Below, piece by piece: positions 1 to 5,610 of a DNA stretch of 15,278 nucleotides. A program made the translations under genes and the position numbers. Every line of letters begins with the position of its first letter. The stretch's first letter is position 1. The notes under the pieces are model-generated. The model did not search any database. It was not told the origin of the DNA and saw only the letters and a program-made list of their open reading frames with translations. Source of the stretch: an uncultured Acetatifactor sp. (GTDB lineage: Bacteria; Bacillota; Clostridia; Lachnospirales; Lachnospiraceae); the NCBI GenBank assembly GCA_910585015.1, contig CAJUCT010000061.1, positions 1 to 15,278 on the forward strand, in the 5' to 3' direction.

Positions 1-1
1 C

Positions 2-826
2 CTGGATGAAGCCGCGATGAAAGAGTGCGGCGCTGCAACAGATATACTCAAAGTGTCGGAAGCCCAAGTAGTGCTGGAACCGGGCGTGACAAAGATCGGG
101 GATTCCGCCTTTAGTGATTATTTTATGATGACCAGTATAACGATTCCGGAGGATGTGACAGAGATCGGTGAGTGTGCCTTTAACGATTGCAGCGGTCTGA
201 TGAGCGTAACAATCCCGGATAGCGTAACAAAAATCGGAGAGGGTGCCTTTCAGAATTGCTACGGCCTAACAAATATAGTGATTCCGGAAGGTGTAAAGGA
301 AATCAATAATTGGACCTTTAGTGAATGTTATGGATTGACAAACGTAACAATCCCAGAGAGTGTAAAACGGATAGGAAAGTACGCTTTTGAAACATGCGGC
401 AATCTGACCAACGTAACAATTCCGGACAGCGTGACGGAAATTGGAGAATCAGCATTTTCAAAATGCGAAAACTTGACCAACGTGACGATTCCGGAGAGTG
501 TAACGGAGATTGGAGAAGACGCTTTTGAATTTTGTTACAGTCTGACGAGTGTGACGATCCCAGGAAACGTGACGGAGATCGAACGCTCAGCCTTTGAACA
601 CTGCACGAATCTGACCGATATAGTAATTCTGGAAGGCGTGACGGACATCGGAAGTAATGCCTTTCATGGCTGCCAAAGTCTGACAAGCGTAACGATTCCA
701 GAAAGCGTAATAAAGATCGACAGGATGGCCTTTAAGCAATGTGCCCTGAACAGCGTAACCATTCCCAACCCCAGCGCGATTGTAGATGCGAACGCATTCG
801 ACGACGGTGTAACTGTCAATCATTAA
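2..826 (+). CDS. C-terminal part of BspA-type leucine-rich-repeat lipoprotein (gene begins at 14919, crosses the circle join)
   Basis: This is the 3' part of a surface lipoprotein gene; the 5' part is at 14919-15278. Because 15224-15278 equals 1-55, the frame from ATG 14919 continues here without a break, giving 376 residues in all. This part holds about ten consecutive 23-residue repeats of the LRR_5/BspA kind, with the pattern VTIPxSVTEIGxxAFxxCxxLT, followed by a degenerate last unit ending VNH. Proteins of this family are often exposed on the cell surface and bind host or bacterial ligands; the ligand here cannot be read from sequence. The repeats are regular and show no frameshift, so the gene looks intact. 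No terminator is evident before the SLOG gene about 90 bases downstream, so the two may be cotranscribed. The family call is strong; the biological role is open. Confidence 0.9.
   Translation: MDEAAMKECGAATDILKVSEAQVVLEPGVTKIGDSAFSDYFMMTSITIPEDVTEIGECAFNDCSGLMSVTIPDSVTKIGEGAFQNCYGLTNIVIPEGVKEINNWTFSECYGLTNVTIPESVKRIGKYAFETCGNLTNVTIPDSVTEIGESAFSKCENLTNVTIPESVTEIGEDAFEFCYSLTSVTIPGNVTEIERSAFEHCTNLTDIVILEGVTDIGSNAFHGCQSLTSVTIPESVIKIDRMAFKQCALNSVTIPNPSAIVDANAFDDGVTVNH
68..790 (+). repeat. In-frame tandem repeats of 69 bp coding for LRR_5 units
   Basis: About ten 69-bp units lie in tandem inside the lipoprotein gene, each encoding 23 residues. They are diverged at the DNA level, mostly at synonymous or surface positions, but keep the VTIP, IG and AF positions. 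Units could be gained or lost by recombination. Confidence 0.85.
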
Positions 827-915
827 CCAACAACTACGCGAAAAAAGCAGTCAGGCCCGGACAGCGGTCCCAATATGCCGGACTAACGGATTTTCAAATG
901 ATCGGAGAAAACCAC

Positions 916-1446
916 ATGGAAGAACTGCTGCATAGCTGCGCCTTTACCGGCCACCGACCCCACAAGCTCCCATGGATGCACAATGAGAAGGACCCCCGGC
1001 TTGCCGCGCTCATAAGTGGCATAAAGAATCAAGTCGCAAAGCTGACCGCCGAGGGCATAACCGATTATTATAGCGGCATGGCCGAGGGGGTGGACCTCTG
1101 GGCGGCGTCGGCTGTCCTAGAGCTAAAAGAGAGCAACCCCACCGTCCGGCTACACTGTATCGTCCCGTACCGCGCCCAACCGGACAAATGGGGAGCCGAT
1201 ACCCAGACAACATACCGGGAGATCATAGCCAAAGCAGACGAAACCAGAGAATTGAGCCGCGACTACTACGACGGGTGCCTACTGGACCGGAACCGGTACA
1301 CGGTGGACCAGGCCGGGACGCTGCTTGCCGTCTACAATGGCGAATACAGGGGAGGGACCGCCGCCACGATACGCTATGCCCGGAAGCTGGACCGGCGAAT
1401 CATAGTTCTGGACCCGGCCACGGGAAAGGTAAAACCCGACGCATAA
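916..1446 (+). CDS. SLOG-family (YpsA/DUF1273-like) nucleotide-binding protein
   Basis: A 176-residue protein with the family hallmark FTGHRP at residues 10-15, then a Rossmann-like pattern with YYSGMAEGVDLWAA and a C-terminal GGTAATIRYARK segment. SLOG proteins are predicted to bind nucleotide-derived ligands, and members are frequent on plasmids and integrative elements of Firmicutes. Their task there is not settled, so no reaction is claimed. I chose ATG 916 because GGAG sits 8 bases upstream; an in-frame ATG at 898 has no such site. The gene follows the lipoprotein on the same strand and precedes the promoter of the toxin-antitoxin pair. The length is typical of the family and no damage is seen. 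Confidence 0.8.
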   Translation: MEELLHSCAFTGHRPHKLPWMHNEKDPRLAALISGIKNQVAKLTAEGITDYYSGMAEGVDLWAASAVLELKESNPTVRLHCIVPYRAQPDKWGADTQTTYREIIAKADETRELSRDYYDGCLLDRNRYTVDQAGTLLAVYNGEYRGGTAATIRYARKLDRRIIVLDPATGKVKPDA

Positions 1447-1473
1447 ACAAGCAAAGAATTGTAATGATAACTC

Positions 1474-1502
1474 TTTACAGACATTTTCCGGCCTGCTATA
1501 AT
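1474..1502 (+). promoter_or_regulatory. Sigma-70 type promoter of the toxin-antitoxin operon
   Basis: TTTACA at 1474-1479 and TATAAT at 1497-1502 are separated by exactly 17 bases. The antitoxin ribosome binding site AAGGAGGT follows at 1513-1520, 7 bases before ATG 1528. Confidence 0.75.
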
Positions 1503-1527
1503 AGGGAGTGCCAAGGAGGTGTTCACT

Positions 1528-1800
1528 ATGGCACAAAGCGTAAACGTAAATTTCCGCATGGACGAGCAGCTAAAGAAGAACGTGGAGGAAATTTGCCAGC
1601 GCATGGGGATGAACCTCACGACGCTACTGACGATCTGCTGCCGGAAGGTGGAGCAGGAGCGGCGAATCCCGTTTGACATAACCGCAGACGCGGACCCGTT
1701 CTACAACGAAAGCAACATCCGCTACCTGAAAGGAAAACTGGACGCTCTGAACGCCGGTACTCTCCCATTGGAAGAGCATGATCTAATCGAGGTAGACTGA
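1528..1800 (+). CDS. RelB/DinJ-type antitoxin
   Basis: A 90-residue protein starting MAQSVNVNFRMDEQLKK, matching the N-terminal RHH dimerisation and DNA-binding part of RelB/DinJ antitoxins; an acidic C-terminal tail (PLEEHDLIEVD) would wrap the toxin. ATG 1528 is preceded by a near-perfect AAGGAGGT. Its TGA overlaps the ATG of the downstream toxin (TGATG), the usual coupling for such pairs. By family knowledge it neutralises the toxin and, with it, represses its own promoter at 1474-1502. The operator was not resolved. Cysteines in the middle (ICCRK) are unusual but not disqualifying. The antitoxin role is confident; the exact subfamily is less so. Confidence 0.85.
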   Translation: MAQSVNVNFRMDEQLKKNVEEICQRMGMNLTTLLTICCRKVEQERRIPFDITADADPFYNESNIRYLKGKLDALNAGTLPLEEHDLIEVD

Positions 1801-2060
1801 TGGGACGGGGAATACAGTGGGACGGCGACGCTTGGGAGGACTACTGCGAGTGGCAAAAGGACAAGGCCACGCTGAAACGGATTAACGCCCTTATCAAAGA
1901 CGCCCGCCGGGACCCATTCGACGGCATAGGAAAACCGGAACCCCTAAAGCACGACCTGACCGGCTTATGGAGCCGCCGCATCAATGACACCGACCGGCTA
2001 ACGTACAAAGTCGTCGGGGACATGATCGTGATACTGGCCTGCAAAGGACATTACGATTAA
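1800..2060 (+). CDS. YoeB/Txe-type mRNA endonuclease toxin
   Basis: An 86-residue protein of the RelE superfamily, YoeB/Txe branch. These toxins enter the ribosome A site and cut mRNA, stopping translation. Residues matching the YoeB catalytic set are present: Glu47 in GKPEPLK, Arg66 in TDRLTYK, and His84-Tyr85 in the terminal KGHYD. Length and C terminus are full, so it is predicted active. It is translationally coupled to the antitoxin by a one-base overlap. Its stop codon lies at the first bases of a six-copy dispersed motif, which leads into a terminator hairpin. The pair most likely stabilises the plasmid by killing or arresting cells that lose it. Confidence 0.9.
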   Translation: MGRGIQWDGDAWEDYCEWQKDKATLKRINALIKDARRDPFDGIGKPEPLKHDLTGLWSRRINDTDRLTYKVVGDMIVILACKGHYD

Positions 2061-2076
2061 CGGAAATGGAAAGAAA

Positions 2077-2118
2077 AAAGGCCCCTGCGCCCTCATTCCA
2101 AAGGGTGCAGGGGCCTTT
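2077..2118. terminator. Bidirectional Rho-independent terminator between convergent operons
   Basis: A 16-bp stem pairs 2077-2092 with 2103-2118 (one G-U wobble) around a 10-base loop. An A-run lies on its left and TTT on its right, so it can end transcripts from the toxin side and, less strongly, from the parA side. It resembles the terminator at 14300-14343. Confidence 0.85.
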
Positions 2119-2123
2119 CCATG

Positions 2124-2396
2124 TCATGCTCGGACCTGCTGCAGAGCAGCGCCCCGCCTGGACTGCTTTTCCGCTGCCAGCGTCACCAAGCACTCGTCAA
2201 CGTAGCCCGCCAGCATGGACATAACCCGTTTCAGCTCAGCGTCCGTACAGTTGCCCAGCTTAACGGCAGTCTGATCGGTTAGGAGGGCTTTCACCATAAC
2301 GCCTGCCATCCGCTCTTTCTCCTTCTCCATTTCGGCCCGCATCTTCTCGATACTCTGTGCCATTTCACCATAACTCTGCTGCTTCTTTTTCGACAT
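2124..2396 (-). CDS. Small helical protein of the partition operon, unknown function
   Basis: About 90 residues, third gene of the minus-strand operon after parA and its RHH partner. Residues 10-40 are rich in Glu, Lys and Met (MAQSIEKMRAEMEKEKERMA) and should form an amphipathic helix or coiled coil; the C-terminal half is also mostly helical, with no recognised motif. I chose ATG 2396, which has AGGTG 6 bases upstream. A GTG at 2405, directly after the TAG of the preceding gene, is an alternative that would add three residues. The tight junction indicates translational coupling, so a role connected with segregation or copy control is plausible but unproven. Confidence 0.65.
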   Translation of the reverse strand: MSKKKQQSYGEMAQSIEKMRAEMEKEKERMAGVMVKALLTDQTAVKLGNCTDAELKRVMSMLAGYVDECLVTLAAEKQSRRGAALQQVRA

Positions 2397-2405
2397 TCCA
2401 GACAC

Positions 2406-2675
2406 CTACCCTTCAATACAATTTTTCATTATCCAATCATGCAATATATCGGACATAGTGGTTTCATGGTCCATAGCCCACCGCTTAAAAACGGCCTTAT
2501 CGCCCTTGCTGATGGACAGCGTGATCGTCGTCTTATCCTCAATTGCCGCAGGCCTTCCCGGCCCCGGCGACGGCTTCCCCGTCACGGCGGCTTCGATCTT
2601 CTCCTGCTGCTCCTTCCGCTGCTGGGCGGACGCGGCAAAGCCGCCAAACATATTGTCCTTCTTCTTACCGGCCAT
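2406..2675 (-). CDS. RHH centromere-binding-like protein, probable ParA partner
   Basis: An 89-residue protein with a flexible, charged, Gly/Pro-rich N-terminal half and a C-terminal RHH fold: a beta strand TTITLSIS, then two helices around FKRWAMDHETTMSDILHDWI. This architecture matches ParG/omega-type partners of small type Ib ParA proteins, which bind short tandem DNA repeats, bridge plasmid to ParA and repress the operon. ATG 2675 is favoured because AAGGAG lies 8 bases upstream on the minus strand; an in-frame TTG at 2696 is less likely. It follows parA directly, and the intervening 50 bases hold an 8-bp-period array. ParB-type assignment rests on context and fold, not on a named family match. 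Confidence 0.75.
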   Translation of the reverse strand: MAGKKKDNMFGGFAASAQQRKEQQEKIEAAVTGKPSPGPGRPAAIEDKTTITLSISKGDKAVFKRWAMDHETTMSDILHDWIMKNCIEG

Positions 2676-2694
2676 AACCTTTTCTCCTTCCCAC

Positions 2695-2734
2695 AATTAT
2701 CTAATTATCTAATTACATACTTATACATTTATCG
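2695..2734. repeat. 8-bp-period AT-rich array, copy A (between parA and its partner gene)
   Basis: AATTATCT at 2695 and 2703, AATTACAT at 2711, then two degraded units at 2719 and 2727, all in 8-base register. The array begins at the parA stop codon and ends just before the ribosome binding site of the RHH gene. It is one of four similar arrays. Confidence 0.75.
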
Positions 2735-3298
2735 TTCCTTTTTGAATCCGGCCAGCTTGCGGACCGCATTGCACAGCTCCAGCGTGGCCTTTGCAGCGCC
2801 CCCGTGCCTTGCGTACTCCACCACAGAGACGCCGGACGCCCCCGCCTGCACGAACTGTTCCGACTGCGGCAGCTTGTAAATCAGAACGTTGCCGCCCATA
2901 CTGCCCCTAAACCACTCCAGGAAATCACTGGATGCCCGCCAGCGGTTCCAACCGTTAAGGACGTAGACCACAGGCTTTCCGGCCTGCTGCGCGGGCTGTA
3001 CGGCCTGCTGCATCCTCATAAGCGGTTCAATATCCCGGCTGGTGGTCCTCGTCGGGATAATGATAATATCAGCGTGGGCTATCCAGTCTCTAAGCTCGGC
3101 CTGCAAGGCCCCCGGCGTGTCCACAACCGTTACCTTGGCGTCCTCCGGCTGGGCCGTCTGATGGATGGTGCCACCCTGCGCGTCCAGGTCAATAAACGAA
3201 ACCGGGACCTTCAACCGCTCGAAACTAAAAGCCAGCTCATCGGCTATCAGGGACTTCCCGACGCCGCCCTTCTGATTGCATACCAGGATATTTACCAT
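2729..3298 (-). CDS. parA: ParA-family partition ATPase (type Ib size)
   Basis: A 189-residue ParA/MinD-type ATPase. The deviant Walker A motif KGGVGKS is at residues 10-16, a switch-like IDLDAQGG at about 36-43, and the Walker A'-type VVDTPGA at about 58-64. It lacks the N-terminal helix-turn-helix domain of larger type Ia ParA proteins, so autoregulation should fall to the RHH partner. By family knowledge it binds non-specific DNA in its ATP state and moves plasmids by a gradient on the nucleoid. The start ATG is preceded by AGGGAG on the minus strand. A strong minus promoter lies upstream, covered by AT-rich octamer repeats. Length and motifs are complete. Confidence 0.92.
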   Translation of the reverse strand: MVNILVCNQKGGVGKSLIADELAFSFERLKVPVSFIDLDAQGGTIHQTAQPEDAKVTVVDTPGALQAELRDWIAHADIIIIPTRTTSRDIEPLMRMQQAVQPAQQAGKPVVYVLNGWNRWRASSDFLEWFRGSMGGNVLIYKLPQSEQFVQAGASGVSVVEYARHGGAAKATLELCNAVRKLAGFKKER

Positions 3299-3346
3299 TC
3301 CGTTCTCCCTCTCTTATTTTTCCTCAAAGGCTATTGTCAACACTAT

Positions 3347-3414
3347 AATTATATCACTATATAATTACGCCGTCAAGCTCATAATTTAATAAGTATATAA
3401 TTATAAAATAAATT
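3347..3414. repeat. 8-bp-period AT-rich array, copy B (parA/rep divergent control region)
   Basis: Units at 3347 (AATTATAT), 3355 and 3363, then a second group at 3383, 3391, 3399 (AATTATAA) and 3407, each group in 8-base register but offset by half a unit from each other. The array covers the parA promoter and runs up to the -35 element of the rep promoter. Confidence 0.65.
3348..3376 (-). promoter_or_regulatory. parA promoter overlapped by octamer repeats
   Basis: Read on the minus strand, TTGACG (3371-3376) and TATAAT (3348-3353) are 17 bases apart. The spacer and -10 element are made of the octamer repeats, so a protein bound there would block parA transcription. Confidence 0.7.
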
Positions 3415-3441
3415 GACAAATAACCACAAAGCAAGTATAAT
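3413..3441 (+). promoter_or_regulatory. Consensus promoter of the copG-like/rep operon
   Basis: TTGACA at 3413-3418 and TATAAT at 3436-3441 are exactly 17 bases apart, a full consensus promoter. A GGGGGAA ribosome binding site precedes ATG 3472. The strength suggests that tight repression is needed. Confidence 0.85.
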
Positions 3442-3471
3442 GTAAGTACACAAAAGGGGGAAGTATAACCA

Positions 3472-3675
3472 ATGCGATACAAGGAAACAATGACATTGAG
3501 CTTTTCAGCCGAGACAAAAAACCGTCTCCGCGCCTACGCGGAGCAGAACCACACAACCGTCTCCCAGGCTATAACGGACTGGATATGGGCACAACCGGTC
3601 CAGCAGGCCCCCGCCGATACACAAGATAACCAGCAAACGGGAATAAAAAAAGATACGGGAGTGGAAGAAAAATGA
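3472..3675 (+). CDS. CopG-like RHH regulator ahead of the replication gene
   Basis: A 67-residue protein. Residues 5-42 form an RHH unit: strand ETMTLSFS, helix KNRLRAYAEQNH, helix SQAITDWIW. The tail is polar and probably disordered. Its TGA overlaps the ATG of the large downstream gene (ATGA), so translation is coupled. Small RHH proteins in this position, such as CopG of rolling-circle plasmids, commonly repress the shared promoter and set copy number; that role is inferred from position. The candidate operator is the AT-rich array just upstream of the TTGACA box, which could also be bound by the RHH protein of the parA operon. Which of the two binds cannot be told from sequence. Confidence 0.75.
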   Translation: MRYKETMTLSFSAETKNRLRAYAEQNHTTVSQAITDWIWAQPVQQAPADTQDNQQTGIKKDTGVEEK

Positions 3676-4943
3676 CAATAGACGAACTCCAGAAATTGAC
3701 GAGCCACCGCTTCGAGTTCGTCATACCGACAGCAGACGGCCATATCCTCTTTGCAGGCCCGCTTCCGGACGAATACGGGAAGAATCTCCCCAACATCGAA
3801 AACCTGGACGAAACCGGCCTTTACGCATGGGAGGACGCATGGGAGCGGTACATAAGTAGTCTGACGGCCCTAAAACAGAACCGAACAAAAAAGCAGGCCA
3901 TAGAACAGGGAGCAATAACCGAAATGCCAAAACAGCTTGCGATCCCAACACTCATACCGTACCAGGACGCCATGTCAACGGTAAACAATCCAGCCGCACA
4001 CCTGCAACCGATCACGCAGGCACTAGCCGACAATCTGCGTTTCGAGGACGGGACGCTTTACTTCCAGGGCATGGAAGCAAGCTACGCCAACCTGATAGAA
4101 TACTACGACAAACGGCCACAGGCCGTCTCCGAACTGGACCTGCCCACACTCCGAGCCTTATACAGCGTCATTCTACAAGAATTAAAAGACGCAGCCGAGG
4201 ACCCGGACGAAATCATGGAACGGGCGAAAGACCCGAAATACCTAAGCCACAGCGTCAAACTGTATCTGCCCGACGTGATGAAAATGCTGGGGTACAAGCA
4301 GAACAGCAGCAAGGACGGCGTGACCTACGCAGTAGCAAAGATTATGAGGTACAACCGGATTCTGGGCGTGATGGAAGAAAAAGCGAACGGACGGGTATAC
4401 AGGAGCCATTACCCCGTCATGCTGTTCGTGGGCCACGACGGTAAAGATAACTCGATAGAGTTGGCCAGCCCGTATATCAACAAGCTGGTTATGACCGTCC
4501 TCCATGCCAGCATCCAGCGGGACAAGAACGACAAACCCAAACTGAAAAGGAACGGGAAACCGTTCATGCTGCCGTCGCACTCATACTTGATAAATGCCAG
4601 CATCGCCAAAGAACGCAACAAACGGGCCGTGGAGATCGTCTGCATCGTCGTAACGCTGATCGAGCAGGCCGGAGACAGCGGGACACCGCATATCAGGGCG
4701 CAGACCATAATCGACCGCTGCCCGGACCTGAAAAACGCCCTGGATGCTGCCGCAAGCAGCAATAAAAGCCTAATTCTAAAACGGGCGTTCTCCAAAGCAT
4801 GGCAACTACTCCCAAAGCAAACCAGGCTTGCCGAAGTCTATAGGAATATCAAATTCCCCACAGCCGTACCCACAGCATCGACCCTCGATATGGTTTTCGA
4901 GTTTCCACACGACGGCAAGATCAAGCCAGAAAAGAAAGGCTAA
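3672..4943 (+). CDS. Probable plasmid replication initiator
   Basis: A 423-residue protein that I do not match to a named Rep family with certainty. The case for an initiator is positional: a consensus promoter, an upstream CopG-like regulator with a 4-base overlap, and immediately downstream a set of 22-bp iterons. The protein has an acidic N-terminal 150 residues, then a basic region (about 190-400) with helix-rich segments such as VKLYLPDVMKMLGY and KRAVEIVCIVVTLIEQAG. These could form the paired winged-helix folds of iteron-binding initiators. No relaxase-type catalytic Tyr/His motif of rolling-circle Rep proteins is seen, which favours theta replication. The ATG overlaps the previous stop and no frameshift is visible. 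Alternative: a different DNA-binding protein of the replication module. Confidence 0.65.
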   Translation: MTIDELQKLTSHRFEFVIPTADGHILFAGPLPDEYGKNLPNIENLDETGLYAWEDAWERYISSLTALKQNRTKKQAIEQGAITEMPKQLAIPTLIPYQDAMSTVNNPAAHLQPITQALADNLRFEDGTLYFQGMEASYANLIEYYDKRPQAVSELDLPTLRALYSVILQELKDAAEDPDEIMERAKDPKYLSHSVKLYLPDVMKMLGYKQNSSKDGVTYAVAKIMRYNRILGVMEEKANGRVYRSHYPVMLFVGHDGKDNSIELASPYINKLVMTVLHASIQRDKNDKPKLKRNGKPFMLPSHSYLINASIAKERNKRAVEIVCIVVTLIEQAGDSGTPHIRAQTIIDRCPDLKNALDAAASSNKSLILKRAFSKAWQLLPKQTRLAEVYRNIKFPTAVPTASTLDMVFEFPHDGKIKPEKKG

Positions 4944-4954
4944 ACTGTCCTATA

Positions 4955-5075
4955 TTTTCGCAGTACTGCCCTACTTCGACACGCTTCCATTTTTCGCAGT
5001 GCTGTATGTCATTTTTCGCAGTGCTGTATGTAGATTTTCGCAGTGCTGTATGTCATTTTTCGCAGTGCTGTATGT
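4955..5075 (+). repeat. Iterons: four 22-bp-spaced direct repeats plus one degenerate copy
   Basis: The core TTTTCGCAGTGCTGTATGT occurs without change at 4991, 5013, 5035 and 5057, with 3-base linkers, so spacing is exactly 22 bp, about two helical turns. A degraded copy starts at 4955, 36 bp before the first. Equal helical phasing directly after the rep gene is the classic arrangement of initiator-binding iterons in a theta origin. Confidence 0.9.
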
Positions 5076-5133
5076 TGCCAATCTCCAGAAAAGCCCGTCC
5101 CATGCGGATTTCCAGGCTTTTTCCAACCCCTAA

Positions 5134-5159
5134 TACTATAATACCTTAGTATTATAGTA
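5134..5159. repeat. AT-rich palindrome in the origin region
   Basis: TACTATAATAC at 5134-5144 is perfectly inverted at 5149-5159 with a CTTA loop. It is almost pure A+T and lies 59 bases after the last iteron. It could be an unwinding element or an operator; no T-run makes it a terminator. Confidence 0.6.
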
Positions 5160-5176
5160 ACGGCGGACTGCGCCCC

Positions 5177-5205
5177 TTGCTTACGCGGGGCGCATCCGCT
5201 ATACT
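5177..5205 (+). promoter_or_regulatory. Candidate promoter entering the long inverted repeat
   Basis: TTGCTT at 5177-5182 and TATACT at 5200-5205 are 17 bases apart. The predicted start, near 5212, falls at the left edge of the long inverted repeat. The -35 element lies inside a 7-bp-stem hairpin at 5170-5193. A reading frame begins at ATG 5214 but has no ribosome binding site. Confidence 0.4.
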
Positions 5206-5215
5206 CGTTACAGAT

Positions 5216-5555
5216 GGAAGTAAGCAGCAGGTGTCCACAAAACAAATGGGCGGACCAGCCCTGCCGGTTCCGACACGGCCAATACTGCTACCATCTGTAC
5301 CGACGGGAATGGAAAGAAAAATGGGAAACAGCAGATTGGTGTCTCGCTGTTGTTACCAGGAACGGCAGAACGCCGCTTCCGCGGCGTTCCGCCGCGCCTA
5401 AACAAGAGACGAGCACACCGTATCGACTGGACCGACCGCCGCCACCAGATACCACCTTCTTTCTTCCATTTCCGTAACGGCGGCATGATAAGCCGCGCTG
5501 GAAGCGACAAAGCTAGTACGCCCATTTGTTTTGTGGACACCTGCTACTTACTTCC
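5216..5555. repeat. Long inverted repeat: 37-bp near-perfect arms flanking 266 bp
   Basis: Bases 5216-5252 and 5519-5555 are inverted copies with a single mismatch (5225 against 5546). Weaker inverted similarity continues inward for several tens of bases on each side, including a copy of the dispersed ACGGRAATGGAAAGAAAAA-type motif in each arm, so this looks like an old inverted duplication whose outer ends stayed conserved. Near the centre is a perfect 8-bp stem (5369-5388). Both arms read as EVSSRCPQNKWA in one frame, but the right arm then hits a stop and the left arm ORF (ATG 5214) has no ribosome binding site, so no gene is called. Confidence 0.85.
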
Positions 5556-5558
5556 CCC

Positions 5559-5579
5559 TCCGGGGCCGAAGGCCCCGGA
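5559..5579. other. G+C-rich hairpin ahead of the helicase gene
   Basis: TCCGGGGCC pairs perfectly with GGCCCCGGA across a GAA loop. There is no T-run after it, so it is probably an mRNA leader structure or origin element rather than a terminator. The helicase ribosome binding site AAGGAG starts about 16 bases later. Confidence 0.55.
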
Positions 5580-5610
5580 CCATAGCGAAAACGAAAGGAG
5601 CATCTAATCA

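Larger units (their letters stand above)
4944..5610. other. Putative vegetative replication origin (gene-poor region)
   Basis: This 667-base stretch has no convincing gene. In order it holds the iterons, an AT-rich palindrome (5134-5159) that could be the unwinding element, a G+C hairpin (5170-5193), a possible promoter (5177-5205), a long inverted repeat (5216-5555) whose arms contain TGTCCACA, a partial match to a DnaA box, and a perfect 9-bp stem at 5559-5579 just before the helicase gene. The combination next to initiator and helicase genes supports oriV, though no single element proves it. Confidence 0.65.

Noticed and set aside
68..790. CRISPR-like regular repeats
   Set aside because: The 69-bp units are contiguous, in frame and diverged, coding for LRR_5 repeats; there are no spacers.
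2439..2879. 146-codon plus-strand open frame
   Set aside because: It is antisense to parA and its RHH partner and has low-complexity Leu/Arg composition typical of a shadow frame.
4991..5075. CRISPR-like array
   Set aside because: Linkers are only 3 bases, far too short for spacers; the pattern is that of iterons.
5208..5540. Overlapping open frames on both strands in the long inverted repeat
   Set aside because: They exist because the arms are inverted copies. The plus frame from 5214 has no ribosome binding site and the matching frame in the other arm meets a stop, so a gene is not supported, although MEVSSRCPQNKWADQPC could be a relic of a small Cys-containing protein.
5216..5555. Insertion sequence ends
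   Set aside because: There is no transposase inside and no flanking target duplication seen. A non-autonomous element remains possible and is kept only as one option in the findings.
5559..5579. Rho-independent terminator before the helicase gene
   Set aside because: The stem is strong but no T-run follows on either strand.
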